Of a DNA stretch of 64,000 nt, positions 7,192 through 17,968 are shown piece after piece (position 1 is the stretch's first letter; each line of letters starts with the position of its first letter). Origin of the DNA: Amycolatopsis sp. 195334CR (GTDB lineage Bacteria; Actinomycetota; Actinomycetes; Mycobacteriales; Pseudonocardiaceae). A program made the translations under genes and the position numbers. The DNA is taken from the NCBI RefSeq assembly GCF_017309385.1, contig NZ_JAFJMJ010000001.1:372001-436000 (forward strand), in the 5' to 3' direction. The notes beneath the pieces were generated by a model. That model was not told the origin of the DNA. It did not search any database and saw nothing but the letters and a program-made list of their open reading frames with translations.

Positions 7192-8582
7192 GCCGTTCCT
7201 TCCGTGGACCGGGACCGTCGCGTGTGGACGGTGATCAGCGGGCTGGCGACGCACGCGGCCACCAGCAGGATGCCCAGCGCCACGGTCAGCGCGGTGGTGT
7301 AGCCGTGCACCAGCGCTTCCGGGGACCGCGACGTGGTGGCGCTGCTGGCGATGGTGTTGAGCAGCGCCACGCCGAGGGCCGCGCCGAGTTGCTGCGCGGC
7401 GTTGTAGGCGGCCGACGCCGCACCGATGTCGTGCCCGCGCATCCCCGCGGTGGCCAGGCTCGCCGTCGGTGGCAGCACGCAGCCGAGACCGAGTCCGGTG
7501 AGCAGCAACGCGGGCACCAGGCCGGTGCTGGGATCCCAGACCAGCAAGAACATCCCGGCGGCTGCTGCGAGCAACCCCGGCACGACGAGCGCCGCGGGCC
7601 CGACCCGGCCGTGCAGCCGTCCGGCGATCAGGGTCGATCCGGCCAGCGCCGCGACCGCGTTGATGATCAGCGCGAGCCCGGCCCGCACCGGCGAATACCC
7701 GAGCACCAGCTGCGTGTAGTAGCTCATGAACAGGTAGAAGCCGAACATCGCGACGAACATCAGGGTGATCGCGAGGAAGGCGCCCGCACGGGCGTGGTGC
7801 GCCAGCACGCGCAACGGCAGAAGTGGTTGCGGCGACCGGTGTTCGACCACCGCGAACGCGGCGAGCAGCAGCACTCCGACGGCCAGCAGCGCCACCACCA
7901 CCGGTGAGCCCCAGCCCCGCGGTTCGGCCTCGGTGAACGCGTACACCAGCGCGGCGAAACCGGCGACGCTGAGCACCGCACCCGGCACGTCCAGCCGTCC
8001 CCGTGCGGGCGCGTCCCGCGGCACGAATCGCACGGCGAGCGCGGCGGCGAGCGCCACCGGCACGTTGATGTAGAGGCACCACCGCCAGCTCGTGTACTCC
8101 GTCAGCACCCCACCGGCGATCAAGCCGATCGCCGAGCCGGCGGCCCCCACCGCGGCGAACACCCCGAACGCGCGGCCCCGTTCCCGCGTTTCGGTGAACG
8201 TGGTGGTGAGCAGGGACAATCCGGCAGGTGCGAGCAACGCGGCGAACGCGCCCTGCAAGGCCCGCGCGCCGAACAACATCAGCGGGTCCCTCGCCGCCCC
8301 GCCCAGCGCGGAGGCGGCGGCGAAGCCGAGCAGTCCGATCATGAACGCGCGCCGGTGGCCGAGCGCGCCGCTGATCCGGCCGCCGATCAGCAGCAACCCG
8401 CCGAATGCCAGCGCGTAGGCGGTGATCGCCCACTGCCGGTTGGCGTCGGTCAGGCCCAGCGCTTCCTGGGCCGAGGGCAACGCGATGTTCACGATGGTGC
8501 CGTCGAGCACGACCAGCAGCTGCGCCGCGCTGACCACCAGCAGCGTCCACCACCGGCCCGGTGATCCGTTTCCGTTTTCCAT
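7188..8582 (-). CDS. DHA2-type MFS drug:H+ antiporter, 14 membrane helices
   Basis: 464 residues. The hallmark LDGTIVNIALP in helix 1 (motif D1 of the 14-helix family) and GGRISGALGHRRAF (motif A) are clear, as is the helix 5 stretch GSAIGLIAGG (motif C, antiporters). It should export an amphipathic drug or metabolite at the expense of the proton gradient. It is the first gene of a two-gene unit with the 2OG oxygenase, which starts on its stop codon. No regulator gene is adjacent. Confidence 0.92.
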   Translation of the reverse strand: MENGNGSPGRWWTLLVVSAAQLLVVLDGTIVNIALPSAQEALGLTDANRQWAITAYALAFGGLLLIGGRISGALGHRRAFMIGLLGFAAASALGGAARDPLMLFGARALQGAFAALLAPAGLSLLTTTFTETRERGRAFGVFAAVGAAGSAIGLIAGGVLTEYTSWRWCLYINVPVALAAALAVRFVPRDAPARGRLDVPGAVLSVAGFAALVYAFTEAEPRGWGSPVVVALLAVGVLLLAAFAVVEHRSPQPLLPLRVLAHHARAGAFLAITLMFVAMFGFYLFMSYYTQLVLGYSPVRAGLALIINAVAALAGSTLIAGRLHGRVGPAALVVPGLLAAAAGMFLLVWDPSTGLVPALLLTGLGLGCVLPPTASLATAGMRGHDIGAASAAYNAAQQLGAALGVALLNTIASSATTSRSPEALVHGYTTALTVALGILLVAACVASPLITVHTRRSRSTEGTA

Positions 8583-8654
8583 GGTTCAAGTGTTTCGGTG
8601 AACCAGCCCCGGAAACTTTTCCTCGGTGGTGCTGGGGTTTACCGCGGTGAACCC

Positions 8655-9065
8655 TCAACCCGCGCTGGAACCCCCGAGCGGGTCGTCGAAGTACTCGTCG
8701 TCGTCGGCGCGGGTCGCCCGGGCCTCGCCCTCGTCCAGGCCGCCGCGGTCGATCGCGCTCTTGAGCGGGCCCAGCATCCGCCGGACCGCGTTGGTCATCC
8801 ACTCCTCGCCGCGGCCGAGCAGGACGTCGTCCCAGCCGAGCCGGCCGCGGTCCACCAGTTCCTGGATGCGCTGCAGGTCGCGGCCGCCCTGACCGGACCG
8901 CGCCCGTTCGGCGAACCGGTCGTCCGCCTTGCCTTCCGCCTTCTCGCGGTCGAGCTCGGCCTTCGCCCGTTCGAGGTCCCGCTTGGTTTCCGCCAGCGTG
9001 GTGGCGAGCCGCGCATTCGCTTCGCGGACGCGCGCCGCCGCGAGTTCCAGCTTTTCCCTGTTCAT
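8655..9065 (-). CDS. Coiled-coil protein, third gene of a WXG100-type cassette
   Basis: 136 residues from the ATG at 9065, chosen because ATGA overlaps the stop of the preceding gene (9062-9065). The N-terminal half is a charged heptad-rich coiled coil (MNREKLELAAARVREANARL, then KRDLERAKAELDREKAEG). The C-terminal half has DRGRLGWDDVLLGRGEEWMT and an acidic tail. No family was recognised. Its position after two WXG100/ESX-like genes suggests a partner, chaperone or regulator of their products. Confidence 0.7.
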   Translation of the reverse strand: MNREKLELAAARVREANARLATTLAETKRDLERAKAELDREKAEGKADDRFAERARSGQGGRDLQRIQELVDRGRLGWDDVLLGRGEEWMTNAVRRMLGPLKSAIDRGGLDEGEARATRADDDEYFDDPLGGSSAG

Positions 9066-9766
9066 TTCCCGGCTCCGAACCCGTCGCCTGGCGCGGCCGG
9101 GGTCGCCACGTGCCCGCTCGGCGCGGACTGGTTGTCGTTGGCCTCGTCGATGCCGTTGGCGATCGCCTCGATGTAGGCGATCACCGTCTCGATCATCGAT
9201 TCGAGTTCCTTGAGCACCTTCATCGCGTGCTTGGCCTTCAGCAGCGCCTCGCCCGCCTTCTTCAGCGCCTTGAGCAGGTTCGCGATCTTCAGCGCCATCA
9301 GGAGGATGTCGATGCACAGGTTGATCGTGGACAGGATGATGTCGAACACGGCTTCCGCGTTGTCCGCGAGATCACCGATGTAGGAGGACATGTTGCCGCA
9401 CATGTCCTTCTCGCTCGCCAGCGAGTTGTGCCACTGTCCCATGTAGTCGGTGAAGACGTCGGCGGCCTCGCCCTGCCAACTCTCGCGGAGTTCGGTGGTG
9501 ATCCCGCTGAGGTTCGTCGAGACGCCCTCCGCCGCGTCCCCGAGGGCCGCCCAGCCCTCGGAGTACGACCGGAGCTGGCCCCAGTTCCCGCTCAACGGCA
9601 CGAAGAGCGATTCGAGCAGGCTCCAGCCGAAGAACCACTGCCACACGTCGTCGATCGGGCCGAGCAGGCCGCCGATCTGGTCGACCTTCGCGGTCATCTC
9701 CTCGCCGTGGTCCTGCGGCTCCACCAGCAGCGCCGGCACGTCCACGGTGTCCTGGAAGCCGGTCAT
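9062..9766 (-). CDS. WXG100/PPE-like secretion substrate with long helical C-terminal region
   Basis: 234 residues. The central helical hairpin has SWQGEAADVF (the W-x-G turn) near residues 95-105, followed by a second helix. The C-terminal part is hydrophobic and helical (VFDIILSTINLCIDILLMALKIANLL) and then Lys-rich, like PPE/LXG-type proteins. These are exported by type VII (ESX) systems; no ESX motor gene lies in this window. It overlaps both neighbours by 4 bases. Confidence 0.75.
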   Translation of the reverse strand: MTGFQDTVDVPALLVEPQDHGEEMTAKVDQIGGLLGPIDDVWQWFFGWSLLESLFVPLSGNWGQLRSYSEGWAALGDAAEGVSTNLSGITTELRESWQGEAADVFTDYMGQWHNSLASEKDMCGNMSSYIGDLADNAEAVFDIILSTINLCIDILLMALKIANLLKALKKAGEALLKAKHAMKVLKELESMIETVIAYIEAIANGIDEANDNQSAPSGHVATPAAPGDGFGAGK

Positions 9767-10110
9767 CGCACGACCTCGTCGCCGACCGGGCTGTCGAGTT
9801 CCCCGAGGAAGTCACCGATGCCGGTGCCGAAGGTGCGGTCGGTGGTCTCGTACGCCGCCTTGGTGGTTTCGAGCGCGTCCCTGGTCAGGCCGAGCTTGGC
9901 CTGCATGTCCTTGAGCACGGTGACCTGGGTTTCGGCGGCGGCGTCGTACCCACCGCGGAACTTCGCCAGTATCTCCCCGAACTCGGCCCCGTCCGCCGAC
10001 GAACTCAGCGAGGCGCAGTACTCGGCCATCGCGCCGAGGTGCCCCGAACCGCGCCCGATCGCGTCGGCCGCCCCCTGCATCTTCTCCGGATCTACCTGGT
10101 ACCCGTTCAT
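9763..10110 (-). CDS. ESX/type VII secretion target (ESX-1 EspC/DUF2580-like)
   Basis: 115 residues beginning MNGYQVDPEKMQGAADAIGR, the usual opening of actinobacterial T7SS target proteins. Two helices follow, with the W-x-G position filled by KFRGGYDAAAE and a helical C-terminal tail. It is the first gene of the three-gene cassette and overlaps the next by ATGA (9763-9766). It is expected to form a helical-bundle partner for the 234-residue WXG-like protein. Confidence 0.75.
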   Translation of the reverse strand: MNGYQVDPEKMQGAADAIGRGSGHLGAMAEYCASLSSSADGAEFGEILAKFRGGYDAAAETQVTVLKDMQAKLGLTRDALETTKAAYETTDRTFGTGIGDFLGELDSPVGDEVVR

Positions 10111-10165
10111 CCGGCGATGGTGCCGACGCGGACTTGCACCGCACTTTCATCCGGCCTTCGAGCCC

Positions 10166-10211
10166 GGAAAACGGACCAGGCCGGGCGCCCGAGCGCCCGG
10201 CCTGGTCCGTT
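10166..10211 (-). terminator. Strong intrinsic terminator after katG
   Basis: Perfect 19-bp stem (arms 10170-10188 and 10193-10211) with a CCGA-type 4-base loop. On the minus strand the stem is followed directly by TTTT. It lies 10 bases past the katG stop. Confidence 0.85.
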
Positions 10212-10221
10212 CAGCCGTGGA

Positions 10222-12939
<2,718 letters not shown>

Positions 12940-12946
<7 letters not shown>

Positions 12947-13416
12947 GAGCTGACGGCGGGTCGCTCGATCGTGAGCACGTCGGTGGCCGCGTCCGAGACG
13001 TGCCCGGCCCACGAACTGTGCCCGGCGGCCCCGATTTCCACGATGCGCACGGAGAACAGCCGGGTCCGCTCGACTTCGGACAGTTCCTCGTAGACCCCGG
13101 CGCCCTGCTCGTAGAGGAAGCGCTCACCGAGGAGCCGGGTCTGGATCTCGCGGGCGAGCGGCCACTGCGCGTAGGAGCGCGTGGCCGCCATCAGCCCGGC
13201 GGCCAGCGCCGCCCCCGCGCTCGCCACCACGATCCACCAGCGCGGCACCTCGGGCACCCCGGCCAGCGCGGTGGTGCCGATGGGCAGGATCACACAGCTG
13301 TACATCAGCGACTTCGACATGCGGCGGTTGCGCTTGGCGCGCCGGTGCCAGTTCGTCATCAGGCTCTGCCAGTGGGTGAAGGCGCGGGCCCGCGCCTCGT
13401 CCTGCTCACCGTCCAT
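12940..13416 (-). CDS. DUF4231-like two-helix membrane protein
   Basis: 158 residues. An N-terminal [21 protein letters not shown] helix is followed by two membrane helices (about 38-55 and 64-82) and a long cytoplasmic helix with [21 protein letters not shown]. This is the layout of DUF4231/SLATT-type proteins. Some SLATT proteins are effectors of nucleotide-signal conflict systems, but no partner is present here. It ends 13 bases upstream of the furA start, so furA may also be read through from it. Confidence 0.6.
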
Positions 13417-13448
13417 CGGCCCATGATGTCAAGCCTTAAGCTGGTCCG

Positions 13449-14219
13449 GTGGCGGATTCGGGCGCACGCCGGTTCTACGACCAGCTCGCCGAGGACTACG
13501 ACCTGATCTTCCCGGACTGGGACGGCAGCATGGCCCGCCAGGCGGCCGCCCTGGACGGGCTGATCACCGCGGCCGGTGGCGGGCGGGCGGTGCTGGACTG
13601 CGCCTGCGGCATCGGCACCCAGGCGATCGGCTTGGCGGGGCTCGGCTACCGCGTGGTGGGCAGCGACCTCAGCCCGGTCGCCGCCGCGCGGGCGGTGCGC
13701 GAGGCCACCGCGCGGGGGCGGCGGCTTCCCGCGCTGGCGGCGGACATGGCCCGGCTGCCGTTCCGCGACGAGGCCTTCGATGTCGTGGTGTGCGCGGACA
13801 ACTCCATCGCGCACCTGCTCACCGAACCGGCGCTGGCGACCGCGCTGGCCTCGATGCGGCGGGTGCTGCGCCCGGGCGGGACGCTGGTGCTGACCGTCCG
13901 CGCCGAGCGTCGGGACCGGCCGAGGGTGAGTCCGGTGCAACTCCACGAGACCGCGGCCGGGCCGGTGGTCACCTTCCAGCTCTGGGACTGGCACGACGAC
14001 GAGCACTACGACCTGCGGCACATCCAGCTGCACCCCCGCGGTGACACCTACGAACCGCGGGTTCGCCGGGTGACCTCGTGGGCGATCGGGCACCAGCACC
14101 TCGCCGAGCTCGTGGTGGCCGCGGGCTTCACCGAGGCCGCCTGGCATTCGCCGGAGCGAAGCGGGTTCTTCCAGCCCGTGCTCACCGGTCGCCGGCCGGC
14201 GGCGCCCACGTGGTGCTGA
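13449..14219 (+). CDS. SAM-dependent class I methyltransferase
   Basis: 256 residues from a GTG start. The Rossmann motif I is VLDCACGIGTQAIGLA (about residues 49-64), motif II ends in an acidic GSDLS, and DMARLPFRDEAFDVVVCAD and LRPGGTLVLTV are typical of Methyltransf_11/25 proteins. The acceptor is unknown. It overlaps the 3' end of the convergent CHAT gene by 38 bases and faces away from the DUF4231 gene. Confidence 0.88.
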   Translation: MADSGARRFYDQLAEDYDLIFPDWDGSMARQAAALDGLITAAGGGRAVLDCACGIGTQAIGLAGLGYRVVGSDLSPVAAARAVREATARGRRLPALAADMARLPFRDEAFDVVVCADNSIAHLLTEPALATALASMRRVLRPGGTLVLTVRAERRDRPRVSPVQLHETAAGPVVTFQLWDWHDDEHYDLRHIQLHPRGDTYEPRVRRVTSWAIGHQHLAELVVAAGFTEAAWHSPERSGFFQPVLTGRRPAAPTWC

Positions 14220-15366
14220 AGGCCGCCCACACCACGGGCGAGTAAGCCGCCTCGCCCGTTGCCTCCCACTGGTTCGCGGCTTCGCGTTGCCAGGTGTTCA
14301 GTGCGCGGACCGGATCTTCCGCGCGGTGGGCGGCGTCGACGGCCAGCACCGCCGGGTTGAGCACGGGTGTCCCGGAGAAGTCCGGCACCAGCCGTCGCAG
14401 GCCTTCGTCGGTGGGGAGGACCCAGCGCGTGGCGGTCACGTGCTCGGCGCCACCGTGGACCATGGCCGTGACCAGACCGGACGGCTCGGCGAACCGGACT
14501 TCCCCACCGCTTTCGCAGGCCACCAGCGCCACCCGCGCGGGGATCCGCCACGGCCGCGCGGGCCCCGGCCGGTGTCCCAGCACGATGTCCGCGGCGGTCA
14601 GCGGACGGTGCGCGCCGATCGGCTCCGCGCGCCCGGCCGCCGCCGCGGTGCACGACAGGTGCAGCCGCGCGTCCAGGCCGTGTTCCCCGGTGGTCACGTG
14701 GCCGACGTACAGGAACCGCGCCGCGCCGGCCAGCGCTTCCTCCAGGTACTCCCGATCCACGTCGTCCCGGCGCAGCCCGCCGGTGGCCAGCGCCGCCAGT
14801 TCCTGGCTCACCTCGCCGAGCACCGAGCCCAGTGCCGAACCGTCCGCGAACCCCGGCACGCGCGGATCCAGCACACCGACGACCGTCCCTTGTGGATCGA
14901 AGGCGGGGACCCGGCGCGCCGTGCCGTTGGCCACGGTCGCGGGCGCCAGCACGGAGACGTCGGAGCAGTGCACCGTCCGCTCCCCCTCGTCGACGCGCAG
15001 CGCCTCCCACGGCACCAGCGCCGTCGACGGCGACGGCTGGATGCGCAGGTGCGACCGGATCCCCTGCTCCAGCAACGCGTTCAGCTCGGCGGCCAGCCGA
15101 TGTGGGAACAACGCCGCGGACAGCCGGGTGGCCAGCGCGACCTCACGATCGCGGTCGACCAGCGGGCCGTCGCGCAACGCTCGCCGCAGCGCCTGCCCCG
15201 CGTTCTCCCCCGGCAGCGGCGACGGCACGGCCGCCGCCCATTCGTCCAGCACGCCCTGCACGAGTTCGCGCGGCACGACGATCACGCGTGGTTCATCCGG
15301 CTGGTGCTCCCACCGCCACGAGTAGTACAGGTCGCCGGCGTCGACCAGTTTCAGCTGCACCCTCAC
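14182..15366 (-). CDS. CHAT-domain (caspase-like) protease, effector gene of a four-gene cassette
   Basis: 394 residues from the GTG at 15366, which overlaps the upstream TPR gene stop as GTGA. The N-terminal 110 residues are unrecognised. The CHAT fold then has LVPWEAL (119-123 region), FLYVGHVTTG with catalytic H223 and VALVACESGG with catalytic C284, followed by a glycine-rich block (VTAMVHGGAEHVTAT) that matches the family's usual fold order. Both dyad residues are present, so a working cysteine protease is expected. CHAT proteases act in separase-like cleavage, gasdermin activation and type III-E CRISPR defence. Here it closes a coupled operon with a TPR protein and two unknowns. No substrate gene such as a gasdermin is visible. 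Confidence 0.82.
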   Translation of the reverse strand: MRVQLKLVDAGDLYYSWRWEHQPDEPRVIVVPRELVQGVLDEWAAAVPSPLPGENAGQALRRALRDGPLVDRDREVALATRLSAALFPHRLAAELNALLEQGIRSHLRIQPSPSTALVPWEALRVDEGERTVHCSDVSVLAPATVANGTARRVPAFDPQGTVVGVLDPRVPGFADGSALGSVLGEVSQELAALATGGLRRDDVDREYLEEALAGAARFLYVGHVTTGEHGLDARLHLSCTAAAAGRAEPIGAHRPLTAADIVLGHRPGPARPWRIPARVALVACESGGEVRFAEPSGLVTAMVHGGAEHVTATRWVLPTDEGLRRLVPDFSGTPVLNPAVLAVDAAHRAEDPVRALNTWQREAANQWEATGEAAYSPVVWAAFSTTWAPPAGDR

Positions 15367-16982
15367 CAGGACCGCACCACCGAAGCCGACCGCACGCCGA
15401 AGCCGTACCGCTGCTCGGCCACGTCGATCCAGCCGTCCAGTGTGGACGGTATGGCCGGATCGGCGCGCACCCGCGGCGGCAGGTCGAAACCCCCGTCCGG
15501 CGGCAACGGCAACGACATCAGCTCCTCCCGGGACACCGCGGCGGTGGTGTGCAGGGAAACCGCGCCCGCCAGGTGGTCGATGTACTCCGCCGCCAGCGCC
15601 GGGTCCTCGACCGCGCGAATGGCCAGGAAGGCCGAGCGCGTCGCGGGCGCGGAAGCCAGCGCCACCCACCGCTCCCGCAGCGGCCCGTGCGGAAAACGCT
15701 GCCGCACGGCCTCCGCCGCCAGTGCGGCGGGCAGGCCAAGGTCCAGTGCACGCAGGCTGATCGCGCGCCGCTCGTCCCCGGTCACCGCGGCGGCCCGGCG
15801 CACGAGCGCGTCCGTGCGCCACCACGCCATGCCCAGCGACGCGTGCCACAACCCCGCCACCTCACAACCCGCGGCTGCCTCGGCGTAACAGGCTTCGGCG
15901 GCGGCGAACTCACCCAGCGCCTCGTATGCCGATCCGCGGACCTGGTGCACCGCAACGAGTTCCAGCGGGGTCGCGGTACCGAGCAAGGCAAGCGCCCGGT
16001 CCGCCAGTCCCAGCGCCTCGGGCGCCCGGCCGGTGAGCACACACAGCGCCGCCCGGCCGTGCAGGCACACCGCGAGCCGGCGCGGATCATCGGCGACCAG
16101 TGCCTCGGCTTCGTCGTACAACGCCGTCGCGCGCTCGACGTCCGAGGCCAGGTAGGCCAGCCGCGCCGAGCTGAGCAGCGCGACCGCCTCGCTTCCGGTA
16201 TCGCCGACGGCGGCGGACAGTTCCCGGGCCAGCGCCAGGTGGTCGTCGGCACCCGCCAGATCGCCGGTACCACTGGTGACCTCCGCCAGCGTCGCGTGCA
16301 CCGAGGCGAGCATGGGCGGTTCCAACTCGTGTGCCAACGCCGCCTGCGCGACTTCGGCTGCTTCCGCGTACTGCCCGCCGGTCGCCAGCACCCGGGCACG
16401 CACGGCGGCGATGGCGCCGGTCAGCGGCTCCACGCCGAGCTCGGCCGCCTGGTCGAGATCCGCCAGCGCTTCGGGCAACCGCGTCTCCGCGTGGTGGACC
16501 CACGCCCGTCCCAGCAACGCCTGCGCCAGACCGGTGTGCAGGCTTTCGAGGTACTCCGGGGTGTCCCGCTCGGCCAGGTCGATCGCCACCGCGGCCTCGT
16601 CGATCGCCTCGTCGAGCCGTCCGGCCATCATCAGCAGTCCGAGCCTGCTGTGGTGCAACGCCACGTTGTCCGGTGCTTCGGTCAGCGCCGCCTCGACGTC
16701 CTGCCAGGCCTCGTCCCACCGGTCCAGCCACGGCAGCAGATCCGCCCTGGCGGCGACGACCAGCGGCCGCAGCGCTTCGTCCGCCAGCGGCAACGCCTCG
16801 GACATCAGGGCGACCGCGCGTTCCCGGTCGCCGGTCAGGTCGACCACGTGCGCGAGGTTCAGCAGCACCTGCGCCCGTTCGGTCCCCGACGCGACCGCGA
16901 GCACCTCTTCCAGCACCGAGCGCGCCCCGGCGAAGTCGCCATCGGCGGCCAGGCGCACGCCTTCGTCGTGCCGGTCCCTCAC
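15363..16982 (-). CDS. TPR-repeat protein of the CHAT cassette
   Basis: 539 residues from the GTG at 16982 (GTGA overlap with the upstream gene). Almost the whole protein is tetratricopeptide helix pairs; recognisable units include VLLNLAHVVDLTGDRERAVA, LARELSAAVGDTGSEAVALL and HQVRGSAYEALGEFAAAEA. The C-terminal 100 residues hold a less repetitive WRTDALVRRAAAVTGDERRA region. TPR arrays are the common sensor or scaffold partner of CHAT proteases. The frame stays open upstream to 17930, but that part is antisense to nothing and in another frame of the neighbour, so the coupled start is preferred. Confidence 0.82.
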   Translation of the reverse strand: MRDRHDEGVRLAADGDFAGARSVLEEVLAVASGTERAQVLLNLAHVVDLTGDRERAVALMSEALPLADEALRPLVVAARADLLPWLDRWDEAWQDVEAALTEAPDNVALHHSRLGLLMMAGRLDEAIDEAAVAIDLAERDTPEYLESLHTGLAQALLGRAWVHHAETRLPEALADLDQAAELGVEPLTGAIAAVRARVLATGGQYAEAAEVAQAALAHELEPPMLASVHATLAEVTSGTGDLAGADDHLALARELSAAVGDTGSEAVALLSSARLAYLASDVERATALYDEAEALVADDPRRLAVCLHGRAALCVLTGRAPEALGLADRALALLGTATPLELVAVHQVRGSAYEALGEFAAAEACYAEAAAGCEVAGLWHASLGMAWWRTDALVRRAAAVTGDERRAISLRALDLGLPAALAAEAVRQRFPHGPLRERWVALASAPATRSAFLAIRAVEDPALAAEYIDHLAGAVSLHTTAAVSREELMSLPLPPDGGFDLPPRVRADPAIPSTLDGWIDVAEQRYGFGVRSASVVRSW

Positions 16983-17968
16983 CCGGCCGTCCGCTCGGTG
17001 AGCGTCGCGGCGGCGGAACCCACGCGGGACAGCGCGTACGCGATGATCTCCGCCTGCCGCACCGCGGTCCCGGGGTCGAGCACGGCGGGTGCGGCGAACC
17101 CCGGCGCGTGCACGGACACCACCCGCCGGTCCGGCGGCAGCAGGAGCACGGTGGCGGGCACCGGCGCCGAACCGGTCAGCCTGCCCAGGTCGTCGACCTC
17201 GTCCAGGACCACCTCGATGTCGCCGAACCGGGCGATCAGCCGGGCCACCGGCCGCGGCCCCGCCGGGACCGCCACCTCCAGCGCGGTCACCCCCTGCCGC
17301 CGCACCACCGCCCACTCGGCGGGCGCGCCCGCGTCCACCGCACCCGGCGGCACCAGTGTCCAGTCCACAATGGAGGTTCCGGTGTACACGGTGGTGCCAC
17401 CGGCGGCCGCGGGCCCGCCCGCGGCCAGCGCGTAGTCCGCCCGGCCCGGCGCCACCCCGGCCGGGAGCACCACGCCGTAGTTCTCGGCGAGCACGGTGAG
17501 CCGCTCGACCAGGTCCGGGTGCACTCCCGGCGGCAGCACCGCCAGCGCCCCGGTCACCGCGTCCAGGTCGTCCAGCAGGTGCTCCACAATGGACAGATTG
17601 ATCACCCGCTCGGCCCGCAGCGTGCCGAGGTCCAGCGCGGGCACCCCGGCCACCACCGACGCGGGCCACCACGCCTCCGCCCAGTTCAGCTGCGCGACCA
17701 CCCGGCAGGCCACCCGCACCCGCCAGTCGCCGTCGGCGGGCACGGTCACCTCGTCGGCGCCGGAGAGAATGCCGTCGGTGGCCCGGCCGTAGATCTCCCA
17801 CAGCCACTCCGACGCCAGGTCGGGGTCGTGCACCCGCGCCGCGGGCAGGTCCCCGTCGGCCAGCACGTTCCACGCCAGCATCGCGCCCGAAGCCTCCAGC
17901 AGCGCCACCGCCTCCACCCGCTCCGGCCACTCACCGACAACGAGGTCGCCCGCACGCGACACCCTCAT
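16979..17968 (-). CDS. Unknown protein, second gene of the CHAT cassette
   Basis: 329 residues. No family was recognised and there is no signal peptide or membrane helix. The N-terminal half is Trp-rich and helical (ASEWLWEIYGR, VVAQLNWAEAWWPASVV). A Gly/Ala-rich stretch around residue 185 (ALAAGGPAAAGGTTVYTG) leads to a beta-rich half (EWAVVRRQGVTALEVAVPAG, ARLIARFGDIEVVLDEVDD). It may be a bipartite recognition or adaptor protein. It overlaps the first gene by ATGA (17965-17968) and the TPR gene by GTGA (16979-16982), so equimolar production is likely. Confidence 0.75.
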   Translation of the reverse strand: MRVSRAGDLVVGEWPERVEAVALLEASGAMLAWNVLADGDLPAARVHDPDLASEWLWEIYGRATDGILSGADEVTVPADGDWRVRVACRVVAQLNWAEAWWPASVVAGVPALDLGTLRAERVINLSIVEHLLDDLDAVTGALAVLPPGVHPDLVERLTVLAENYGVVLPAGVAPGRADYALAAGGPAAAGGTTVYTGTSIVDWTLVPPGAVDAGAPAEWAVVRRQGVTALEVAVPAGPRPVARLIARFGDIEVVLDEVDDLGRLTGSAPVPATVLLLPPDRRVVSVHAPGFAAPAVLDPGTAVRQAEIIAYALSRVGSAAATLTERTAG

